DNA of 64,000 nt from contig JALBYF010000031.1 in the NCBI GenBank assembly GCA_023212725.1, positions 1 to 64,000 of the forward strand, read 5' to 3'. Position 1 is the stretch's first letter. The number at the start of each line of letters is the position of its first letter. A program made the position numbers and the translations under genes. Origin of the DNA: Tranzscheliella williamsii. Taxonomy: Eukaryota > Basidiomycota > Ustilaginomycetes > Ustilaginales > Ustilaginaceae. Shown in pieces: positions 28,238-37,400 of the stretch. The notes under the pieces are model-generated. The model searched no databases. It worked only from the letters and a program-made list of their open reading frames with translations, and was not told where the DNA came from.

Positions 28238-28954
28238 TTAGAGGGTCATTTTGATAGCGCTGGCGCAGAGGGCGACGAAGGCCTCGAGGTAGAGAAGCGG
28301 GGTGGCGTCTGCGGGGAGCAGTGCTGAGAGGAACTCGGCGGTCTGGCAGGGGTGGAGGAAGAAGCAGGGGGCTTGTGTGCGCGGGTGGTCGGCGTAGGAG
28401 ATTGGGGGGAAGTAGCTGGCCTGGTCGGAGGCGGGGGACGGAGGTGTTTCGGCGAGCATTGTGGGGCGGAGGGAGCTAGAGGAGTGGATGATGTGGGTGG
28501 CGACGAGCTGGTCGAGCGCGACGGGCTGACCGGTGGGCAGGAAGGCGTTGAAGTAGAGCACGGGCACGCGCCAGGTGCTGGACCAGTGGATTGTAAGGCA
28601 AAGCTGGACCCGCGCTGTGTCGCCATCGCCACTGGCAGCCGTGGCCGAGGCAGGGTCCAGCGGCTCGACGTCGTCGCCACCGTCAGCGACACAGCCCGGC
28701 CTCGCCGCGTCGTGCTCTGAGGCGGTTGCGTCGACATCGGCCGCCCTCACCACCACCGGCAGTGTCGTGGACATGCACGCAGTGTCGAGCCGACCAGGCG
28801 CGACCGCTTCCTCCCACGTCCACCCGCTCGCATACTGGTGTGCTCCCAGCGCCTCGTCCGCCGAAGCTCTCCCGCGATACTTGCCAACATAGTCGAGACA
28901 GGCCTGCCGGAACGAGTCGCGGCTCAGCGCCGTCGCCGTACCCGCCTCCGCCAT
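28238..28954 (-). CDS. ATG10: Autophagy E2-like enzyme Atg10
   Basis: 238 residues from the ATG at 28954. Atg10 transfers Atg12 onto Atg5, so it is needed for the Atg12-Atg5-Atg16 complex that drives Atg8 lipidation on autophagosomes. The key sequence is FFLHPCQTAEFL, where His-Pro-Cys (Cys203) is the Atg10/Atg3-type active site and the Thr-x-x-Phe pattern matches Atg10. Upstream, LCLTIHWSSTWRVPVLYFNAFLPTGQPV fits the E2-like beta-sheet core, and the N-terminus (LSRDSFRQACLDYV, GWTWEEA) also fits. Residues about 75-110 are a low-complexity insertion. It is head to head with ATG18. Confidence 0.85.
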   Translation of the reverse strand: MAEAGTATALSRDSFRQACLDYVGKYRGRASADEALGAHQYASGWTWEEAVAPGRLDTACMSTTLPVVVRAADVDATASEHDAARPGCVADGGDDVEPLDPASATAASGDGDTARVQLCLTIHWSSTWRVPVLYFNAFLPTGQPVALDQLVATHIIHSSSSLRPTMLAETPPSPASDQASYFPPISYADHPRTQAPCFFLHPCQTAEFLSALLPADATPLLYLEAFVALCASAIKMTL

Positions 28955-29624
28955 CGTTCCCACCGCTTAAACTGCCGCACCTTCCCTACCCACCCGTGCG
29001 CGCCCCTGTGCGCTAGATGCTACCACTCGCTGCCACAGGACGAGTAGCCGGTGCGCAGCACCAGGTGACAAACCCAGACGCTACAAATGCGTGAGAAGCG
29101 AAAGGTAACACAGTTAAGGTTAAGTGTCACAGTCACAGTCACAAGTCACAGTCAGTCACGTTTACGGAGTGATTGTGGAAGTGAGCGCCGTGCACGCGCG
29201 TTGATGTTACGATTATGTGGCTGAGCCCGCTTGCTTTGGCTGGGTTCCATCCAGCTAACATTCACACGAATGCGTCTGATTTCGCACGACGCCTGCACCC
29301 GCCCGGGCCAACCGACCCAACACAGAGCAGTGCTTGCCAGGCGTACGCATTCACATTTGTCGGCTATCCCTCCCTACTCCCAGTATCGCCCCTTCGTGCT
29401 TCATCACATCCCACAGTATCACCTCCTCGGGCCTGCCTATACGTCGGATCACCGCGTCTCGATCGAACTCGCGCCGCTTGCACCTTGCTCGAAACACTGA
29501 CGCAGCTTGGAAGGCACGCTTGAGCTCGGCTTCCGTACGGTCTTAGTCACAGCCATACTGACGGCGTCCGTATCCCGTTACATCGACATATAGTTGCTCT
29601 CCTGTCGCTTCGCCGCCACACGCC
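28955..29624. promoter_or_regulatory. Divergent ATG10-ATG18 intergenic region
   Basis: 670 bp between the two start codons, each gene pointing outward. It holds a GTCACA-type tandem stretch (29125-29160) and pyrimidine-rich segments near both ends. A shared, bidirectional promoter is likely by position; no specific factor site can be named. Confidence 0.5.
29125..29160. repeat. GTCACA short tandem repeat
   Basis: TGTCACAGTCACAGTCACAA followed by GTCACAGTCAGTCACG: about six tandem copies of a 5-6-bp GTCACA word. Similar words occur near 7962 and 38870, all in spacers. Confidence 0.7.
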
Positions 29625-31096
29625 ATGTCGACCTCGCTGCCATCCAGATCGTCCAATGCGCTTCTGTCCGTCAACTTCAATCAGGATCATTCCTGCATCG
29701 CGGTGGGCACACGCGATGGCTACAGCATAACCAACTGCGAACCCTTCGGCCGCGTCTACACCAACAATGCCGGCCCTACTTCGCTCGTGGAGATGCTCTT
29801 CTGCACCTCCCTCGTCGCTCTGGTCGCCACCAGCGATTCCGATCCCAAGTCCAATGCCTCGCCTCGTCGTTTGCAGATTGTCAATACCAAACGCCAGTCC
29901 GTCATCTGCGAGCTCCTTTTCCCCACCGCCATATTGCAGGTCAAGCTGAATCGCAGGCGTCTCGTCGTCATCCTCGAGCAGGAGATCTACATCTACGACA
30001 TCTCCAACATGAAGCTCCTCCACACAATCGAAACCAGCCCCAATCCCATGGCGATATGCGCCCTCTCCCCGTCCTCGGAGAACTGCTTCCTGGCGTACCC
30101 CTCGCCCGTACCCAGCCCTACCTCGCCCTTTGCCAACTCTTCGTCAGGCTCGTCGTCCGCCGGTAATGGCGATGGCGGCGGCTCAGGGTCCCAGTCCAGC
30201 TCACCCGGCGACGTACTCATCTTTGACCTTCTGTCGCTATCGGTGACCAATGTCATTCAGGCGCACAAGACCCCGATATCGGCGCTGACGCTCAACTCCA
30301 CAGGTACGCTGCTCGCCACCGCCAGCGACAAAGGCACTGTCATCCGCGTCTTTTCCGTCCCAGCCGCACAGAAGCTCTACCAGTTCAGGCGCGGCTCGTA
30401 TGCAGCTCGCATCTACAGCTTGAATTTCAATGCGGTCAGCACGCTCCTCTGCGTCTCTTCAGATACAGAGACAGTCCACATCTTCAAACTCTCCAGCTCA
30501 AACAAGGGCACGGGGGGCCCCGCCATAGGCGGCGGCGGCAGCCATTCTCCGTCTTTGTCCTCCTTTGACGGCAACTCGGAATCGTCTTCGCCGCCACGCT
30601 CGGCCAATGGCAGCGGTAATGGCAATGGAGGCTACGAGGCCTTCATCGCGAGGAAGAGCGCCAGCGGCTCCGCAGGTGGTGGGCTCTCTGGCTCTCTACG
30701 AAGGAGGTCGATGGCGCTCGGCCGGGGCATCACGGGCTCGGTCGGCGGATATTTGCCCAACAGCTTGACAGAGATGTGGGAGCCCTCGCGCGACTTTGCC
30801 TTCTTGAAGCTGCCCACGCCAGGCGTCTCGTCGGTTGTGGCGCTGAGCTCGACCACTCCGCAGGTCATGGTAGTCACCTCCGAAGGATATTTCTACTCGT
30901 ACAACATTGATCTCGAGCGTGGAGGCGAGTGCGTCCTTATGAAGCGTAAGTACTCCCGCCCCTCAGCGCTACACGGGGCTCCCTGGGTCAAGCTGACAAT
31001 TTCTTTTTCTTATCTTGCCGGTATTTGCTCGTAACAGAGTACTCGCTGCTGGATCCAGTCGATGTCGATCCGGCCACCGATCGCGGAGGCGACTAG
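29625..31096 (+). CDS. ATG18: PROPPIN autophagy protein Atg18
   Basis: Two exons, 29625-30945 and 31038-31096, with a 92-bp GTAAGT...CAG intron containing CTGAC, give 459 residues. This WD40-like propeller binds PI3P and PI(3,5)P2 on autophagic and vacuolar membranes, with Atg2. The N-terminus ([21 protein letters not shown]) and [28 protein letters not shown] are typical. The phosphoinositide-binding motif is [14 protein letters not shown] (Arg255, Arg256). The insertion at about 310-400 is Gly/Ser-rich and corresponds to the variable loop before the last blade. Splicing gives the family ending CVLMKQYSLLDP; without it the frame runs to a stop at 31034. Convergent with the dynactin-like gene, 247 bp apart. 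Confidence 0.93.
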
Positions 31097-31343
31097 GCGA
31101 GTCCTTCTCCGCTGCTCTTCGGAAGCGTGGCGCACTACCAATTTGCTTTTGGTGTCTGGCTGCTTGCTCGCCGCTTATGGCCTCGCAGTCCGTGCTGCTG
31201 TCACAGGCTCGCGAAGCTGTATCTACACCTACTATATCCTGCCTGTGTAATCTCGGGCCACACCGATGCGCTCTTACCCTCCCGTGGCATGCATTGTAGG
31301 CGGCTCTGCACGTACAGGCCGTCGCGAGCATAGGAATTCGGAG

Positions 31344-32237
31344 TCATGAAGCAACGGCTCTGCGTTCGAGCGCGGAGCACTTGAGTTCGAGTGTGCGGAG
31401 CTGGCTGTCCAGCGCCAGGAAGAGCTGCGAGAGCGTCGACGTCTGGTAGTGAGGTCGTGAGCGGAGGTAGCAGAGGGGAAGGGTAGGGTGGTGAGTAACG
31501 CGGAGCTGGCGCGGGCTTGTGGGTCGCACACTTACATAGTGGCTCGAGCGGGCGATGAGGTCATAGATCCTCTGCTGGCGCTGCGAGACGGCGATGTGTT
31601 CTGCGCGGTCATGTTCTAGCAAAGTATCCAGGCGGGACTGGATGGGGGGTGTGGTGGATGCGCCTGTGGGGGAGGGGTAGTGTATGTCAGTGGGGTTGGT
31701 CGACTACGGCGCGGGTGGGTTTGGATACGTACGGAGGAGGTCGCGGGTGGTGTGGGTGTCGAGGAGGTGTCTGTGGTCGACGAGAGTGTTGATGCGGTCT
31801 AGGGCGTCGAGGGCGGCGAGGAGGTCGGCGTGTTGGGAGAGGAGGTAGGTTGCGCGCTCTAGGTCGTCCCAGCGCGGTGTGTTGGTGGCGACGTCGGCGG
31901 GCGCTGCGTCGAGCATCTCGCCGTACCGGTCCCACTCGTCCAGCAGGCGTGCCACGGGTGCACCCGCGCCGGCCTTGACCGCCTCCAGCCGTGCCAGCGC
32001 CGCCGAGACCTGCGCGAGCACGCCCGTGCCGCCCGCCCGCCGCACCCCGCCATGCACTACATAGTCCACCGCCGCCACCCGCAGCCCCAGCGACACCAAC
32101 GCCCCCACCGCATCTCCCCCCCCTCCAACCCCCGCCGGCCGCGACGCCACAGCTCCATGTGCGTCCACCGCGACGCTATCCGCATCCGCCCTCTGCACAG
32201 ACGCAACGTCGGCCTCCGATCTATGCGCTTCGGCCAT
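31344..32237 (-). CDS. Dynactin p24-like subunit (DCTN3 family)
   Basis: Three exons on the minus strand, 32237-31733, 31663-31536 and 31424-31344, give 237 residues. Introns are GTACGT...CAG (69 bp, with CTGAC) and GTAAGT...CAG (111 bp, in frame if retained). The ATG at 32237 was chosen because the frame above it opens at TTG. The core (RWDDLERATYLLSQHADLL, ALDRINTLVDHRHLLD, then RLDTLLEHDRAEHIAVSQRQ, and LSQLFLALDSQLRTLE) matches the helical pattern of DCTN3 (human 186 residues), including a Leu-Ser-Gln before the last helix. Such a subunit sits in the dynactin shoulder and aids dynein-driven transport. The family call rests on remembered pattern similarity. Residues 1-60 are Ala/Gly-rich. 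Confidence 0.6.
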
Positions 32238-32751
32238 GGCGGATACAAATACCTCGGGTGAGGTATTGTGCACAAAAGGACCCCCTTGAGTCCGTGCAGT
32301 GACGGTAGCCGATCGAAGGGCGGCGCGGTATGGGGTGCTGTAGGCGTAGGAGTTCAAGTGGTGGTGACAGACTGCCCAGCCGGACCGCCCGACGTGAGAC
32401 CAACACTTATGACTACACTCAGACTGCCACTTTATCTGCCACTCAATTCATAATTCTGTCCCATCACTTTCCCACGCCCAAATTTAGCGCAGACTATGAC
32501 CATACGCGACGCAATCAACCGACACGCAGCAGGCACAATCACCAATGCTTTCCTCGATCCCATCGCAGAGGCGTCGCTCTCTCGCAGCGCGGGATCGGCG
32601 GGTTGCCCCGACAAGGACTGCACCTTCGATCGTCACGGACAAGACTAGGCTATTGTCACATGTGCTCTCGAGAGACTGCGTGTGTAGCAATCACATTGTT
32701 CTCGCCGTGCGTGGTGGCTGAGCTTGAAGATGGCAACAGCAGACCAGGAGA
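32238..32751. other. Spacer upstream of the dynactin-like gene
   Basis: 514 bp between two same-strand genes, holding the promoter of the dynactin-like gene and the 3' end of the cyclodeaminase-like gene. No credible ORF or repeat was seen. Confidence 0.45.
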
Positions 32752-34077
32752 CTAGAAGTCGACCGTGGTTCCGACACTGCCGCCATCTTGGCCTTCACGG
32801 AGATATGCGCTGAATCGCTGAGCAGAGGCGACGATGAGCTTGGTGATTTCAGCGTCCTGGACGCCTACACCCACCGACTTGAATACGCTGACAGTGTCGG
32901 CCGCGTTGGGCATGCGAGCCGACCGCTCAGCCTGCCACCTTCTGCCGCTTGCTTCCAGGGCTGCTAGCCAGGCGTTGCCATCGGCATCATCAGCAGGCGT
33001 GTCGCCCGGAAGCAACGAGCCGGCCTCGATCCAGCTGTCTTCGTAACGGCTGCTCTCGAGCGCGTCGACGGGTCTGGCTTGGAGCAGGCAGCCTGCTTCG
33101 TGGATGCACGCTTCTCTACTGTCGACGATCAGGCCAGCACTGCGCGCAGACCGCAGCACCACGCCTGCCGGCAGTTCGCACATCGTCGGCTTGTATGACC
33201 CCACTGCGCAGATGTGTCTCCTTTGCGGCGCGTTCGGTGCAGCCCTGAGCCAGGCGTCGTCGAACAGCGCCGTGGTCGATGGCGTGCAAGTCACAATGAG
33301 CGAGGCGCCGCCCACCGCCGTTCGGAGCGCCACGGTCGCGTCCCCGTGCGATTCAGGCTGGCTCGACCCGCCGCTGGGCTCACGCCAGCCGTGTAGGAAG
33401 TCGATCACGAGTGGACGGCAGTCCTTCTGTGCGGCTCGTAAGGTTTCGAACTGCTCGGTGAATCTCTGCTTCTTGTGAGCCAGCTCCGACACGCCGATGC
33501 TCCGATGTCCAGCCCCGCCGACTACGACTGTGCATCTTTCTAGCGGAAAGTAGCGTGCGTGGAGCCAGGTGTGGAAAAGCGACTGAGCGCCGTCGCCAAA
33601 GACTACGATCTGGCGCGCTTCGTCGCGCGCAGCGGCGTGCGCCAGGATCGACGTCAGCAGCGAGCCTGCGGCGGTGCGCAGCGCGGTGAGACACGTGCTG
33701 TTGACAATGTGCGAGACGCGGCCGGTGTCGTCGTTGAAGAGCATGTTGACGCCGGCAATGCCTGACGTGCGCGAGGATGGCGTCGGCACCGAGACGATCT
33801 TGACCACGGTTGCGTCCTCCCGCGACGCACGGCTGCCGGTGCGCGCCGGCATGAAGAGCTGCGTGTACCCAGGCGTCGTAATGCTCAGCCGTGCCGGACA
33901 CTGCGCCCCGCCGTCTGCCCCGCTATCATCCCCGCTGTCTTCCCCGCTCGCCGCAGACACCGCCCGCAACGCCACCGCTTGCGACACAAGCACTTCTGCC
34001 AGCGACAAGCGCGGCACAATCGTCCGCTCCACATCGCGCCCCGACACCACCACCACGCTACCCTCTTCGCTCGCCAT
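32752..34077 (-). CDS. Ornithine cyclodeaminase/mu-crystallin family protein
   Basis: 441 residues from an ATG. Enzymes of this family are NAD(P)-dependent; ornithine cyclodeaminase converts ornithine to proline and ammonia, while relatives act on other imino or amino acids. Family features seen: the N-terminal LSLAEVLVSQAVALRAVS helix, VKIVSVPTPSSRTSGIAGVNMLFNDDTGRV-type substrate strand region, NSTCLTALRTAAGSLL, the nucleotide-binding VVFGDGAQSLFH (about 155-166), CTPSTTALFDDAWL, AVGSYKPTMCELP and VDSREACIHEAG. The usual G-x-G-x-Q is D-G-A-Q here, a slight departure. Longer than bacterial enzymes (about 330-350) through Ser/Asp-rich insertions. The exact substrate is unknown. Arginase at 6.6 kb makes ornithine, but the genes are not adjacent. 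Confidence 0.8.
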   Translation of the reverse strand: MASEEGSVVVVSGRDVERTIVPRLSLAEVLVSQAVALRAVSAASGEDSGDDSGADGGAQCPARLSITTPGYTQLFMPARTGSRASREDATVVKIVSVPTPSSRTSGIAGVNMLFNDDTGRVSHIVNSTCLTALRTAAGSLLTSILAHAAARDEARQIVVFGDGAQSLFHTWLHARYFPLERCTVVVGGAGHRSIGVSELAHKKQRFTEQFETLRAAQKDCRPLVIDFLHGWREPSGGSSQPESHGDATVALRTAVGGASLIVTCTPSTTALFDDAWLRAAPNAPQRRHICAVGSYKPTMCELPAGVVLRSARSAGLIVDSREACIHEAGCLLQARPVDALESSRYEDSWIEAGSLLPGDTPADDADGNAWLAALEASGRRWQAERSARMPNAADTVSVFKSVGVGVQDAEITKLIVASAQRFSAYLREGQDGGSVGTTVDF

Positions 34078-34470
34078 CCCGCTGTTTCACCTTGCTGCCC
34101 ACGGTTGGATACGCGTGGTGGGACACAGACCTGCCCTCGGCGCCGGTTTGCGGTTGAAGGCGCCTCGTGCCCACACGAGTCAATCCTATTGACTTGTCTT
34201 GAATTAAGGATTACCTGCCGGAGCCGCAATCAATTTCCGCATGCCGGCTTTTTTGCCGGCTTTTCGCCGGGCGCAGGTTGCCGCGGAAGTGCCACATCTG
34301 GCACCGCGGATCATGGCCAGCTCGCCGTGCCAACCCCTTTGCTCATTATAGGCAGACTAGAGGACGCAATGTGCATTGGTGCGTGGCGGGTGTGGCAAGT
34401 AGTGAAGCTGTGGTCGCAGATCTTCATTTTGTTGGATTAGCATCCGTGCAAGGGAGGTTATGATGTGGGC
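34078..34470. other. Spacer between cyclodeaminase-like gene and PIK1
   Basis: 393 bp holding the promoter of the cyclodeaminase-like gene and the PIK1 3' end. It includes a GCCGGC-TTTTTT-GCCGGC hairpin (34243-34260) followed by TTTTCGCCGG. No ORF. Confidence 0.45.
34243..34270. repeat. GCCGGC inverted repeat around a T6 loop
   Basis: GCCGGC (34243-34248), six T, GCCGGC (34255-34260), four T, then CGCCGG. The first two units can pair as a 6-bp GC stem. It lies between two minus-strand genes and could be a 3'-end or promoter element; the role is unknown. Confidence 0.6.
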
Positions 34471-37400
34471 TTACAAGACGCCCTCTGTCAGCCTCTGATA
34501 CATGTCATACAGCCGGGTAAAGGCAGAGCCGGCGCTGGCGAGGACGAGCTTGTCGACAAATTCGTCGCACTGTGTCTGGCTGAGCGCGAGCTGGAACCGG
34601 TCGCGCAGATTGGCCGCGGTCAGGTCGCCCAGCGCGAAGCACGGCAGCTTGGAGTCCTTGGCCATCAGCTCCACCAGCATGATGATGCGCTCGGCGTGCT
34701 TGCGCACGTCCCGGAAGCCCTTCCGCATCAGCTCCTTGAACTCCTCGAACTTGGCACTCTCCGGCCCACCCAGGATGTCGATGTACTCCTGCGGCATCTT
34801 GAACGGCGCCGCTTCGAAACCCACCCCGCCGGGCGAGATGCCCAGCATGAATCCAAAGTCAATGTGGATCAGCCGCCCGTCCCCATCCACCAGAATATTG
34901 CCGTTGTGCCGGTCTTTGATCTGCAGCAGGTAGCTGATGATGCTGTAGCCCGCCAGCGACTCCATGAACCGGTCGCGTGCCTTATTGAACGCCGAGGAAG
35001 TCGCTGGGCCATACGTCTTGACAAAGTGGTCGTACAGAGTGTAGTTAGCGGCCGATTCCTCTTCCGCCATCCTCGAGTAGGCTTCCTTCTTGATCGAATG
35101 CACCGAAACGGCGTCGGTGATGGTCTCCATCAGTCCGCTGTTTTCCGACGTGACCAAGATGCGGAAGTACCGTACCCAACAGCGTGACCGAGTCTCCTGC
35201 CAGATTCTTCCGAACTCGTTAATCAGCTGTACAGCCAGCTGTTCCTGCCGCAGATCGGCGCCGGTCTTTACGATCACCGAGAAGACATCCCAGTTGGCGA
35301 GGTGTCCGTAGGGCGATGACGATCGGATCCGCTGTTTCTTGGCGGCCCACGACTCGCGGAACATGGCGGCCGAGGGGTCGTCCTTGTTGACCGCACGCAA
35401 CACAGCCTCCTCGTCTTCGGGGTTGGACGCGGGGTGGTGAGCCGAGGCGGTCTTGCGCGCTTGCGCCCGCGACGCCGATAAGTTGCGGTCGCCGGTCTTC
35501 ATCCTGCGCATGCGCTCCTCCTCCAACGCCATCATCTCCTCCATAATCCGTTTGCGAATGGCTTCCGTTTCGGCATGCACCAGGCGCGAGCTTTGGCCTG
35601 CGCCTCCGCCCCCGCCCATGGCCGCTCCGGCGCCGCGCCCTGTGGCCGGAAGCACGCCGATTGGGTGCTTTCGAGTCATGTGCGTGCTGACACCCGCCGA
35701 GCCTTGCCCCACTTCCGACTTGTCGCCGGCTCCGCCTCCTTTGGCACCATCGCCGGTACTGCCCACAGAGGATGACGCGTACCAGTTGGTCGGCACAATC
35801 CAAGAACTCCAGCCACCCTGCGCGTTCGAGCTGAAAGTCGGGCCATGATTGACAATGGGCTGTGATTTGCTGGCGTTGGTCGACTTGTTGAGCTGGGATA
35901 GCATGATAGCCGCCGTCCTCATGCGCTGGGCGTATTCATCCAGGGAAAACTCCTTCATGGGGCGATGGCCAGCTGGAAGATCCGCAGCCTGACCATTGCC
36001 GGCTTTACTCGGGGCTGAGGTCTCCCGATCCTGTTGGGCATACGTCCACGCCGCAGCATCATGCAGCCTGTTGCGCGACGCCAGGTCTCCTTCGTCGTCC
36101 GAAGACGAGGGTTCGCGCTCTTCGCCAAAGGCAGCGAGGTCGGAACCGTAAGCTTGCTCGGTCAGGTCGACCTCACCGTCATCTTCAGGCGGAGGGCGGG
36201 TCTTGGTGGCCGGCTCATCTACTGGGTCAGCGGCCGAGTCAGCCCCCCGCGCAGCTGAGCTTTGCTCGATTGCCGGCGTCAAAGGCGCTGAGCCAGGCCC
36301 TGACACGGCTGCCCCGGCGTCATACAAGCTGAGGCTTCCCTCGAGCTTTGGGGTTGCCGGGCCGGACATCCCCGAGTCGTTCGAGGCTCTCACTGTGTCA
36401 TTGGCTCGTGTTCGTTCATCGTGGAGCGCTTCTGACCGGGAGGCGTAGCTTGACGAAGCTGCAGCCTTGCGCCTTCTGACGTCCTCTTCAGTGACCAACC
36501 TGCGCAGCACTTCTCTGTTTTGCCTCCTCTCAGGATCAAAGTTGAGATCGTTATTAAGCACCTCGACGTGCAGTAGGAAGGGTACCCTATCCGCGGAATT
36601 GAGCACTACCGCCTCGCTGGGATTGATGCGCACGACCCTGTGGTGGCGCCCAGCCGTGCTCTTGGACTGTTCCTGGCTGCTGTGGTCCTTGTCGTCGGCT
36701 GTACACCAAAGAGGGAAGCAGACGTCCGAGGGCAGTTTGTGATTCAAGGCTGTTAACTCGGCTCGCAATGCTGATAGGCGTGCCGGTTTAGGCAGTAGCA
36801 GTAACCGTGCTGAAATGTCCTGAAGGGACAATAGGAACTGCGTCTGAAGCTTGCAGTAGTTGGAGCGAAGGAGTCTGCGCCTGGCTTCGGTGTCGTAAAG
36901 CGAAAGAATGGCCTCGGTCTTGGCAGACGTTTCCAGCAGCGTGGCCGATGATGCAAAAACCGAAGGGACGTGACCTCGGGCTGAGACAAGATTAGGAACC
37001 GACCGTGAAGAAGCAGCTTGCTGACCAAAGGTGAGCTGACGATGCTTCTGAGGAGACCACGGAGGCGGGCTAGTTGTGGTCCCATTCTTTTTTGAGGTGC
37101 CGCTTTTTCTCGGAGTGCCGTTCTTTCTTGGCGAATTGGTGGATGAACGTCCCCCTGGTAGATGACCGTCTTGTGCTTGGCCGAAGACGTCTCCCACAGC
37201 GGCAGCCGCCTTGTCTTTGAAGTCGTTGAAACCCGCGTTGAAGCCGGCGGCAAAGGTCGCAAACGAAACATCGGTTCTTTTGGCCTGCTCAGGAGCTGGA
37301 ACCGGTCCGCCGGAAGTGACTTCGGCCGAAAGGGCCGCCTCGGGAGCTGAAGAAGTATCTTTGGACGGTGCTGTCTCCAGTCGCTCCCTGGCGGCAGAAG

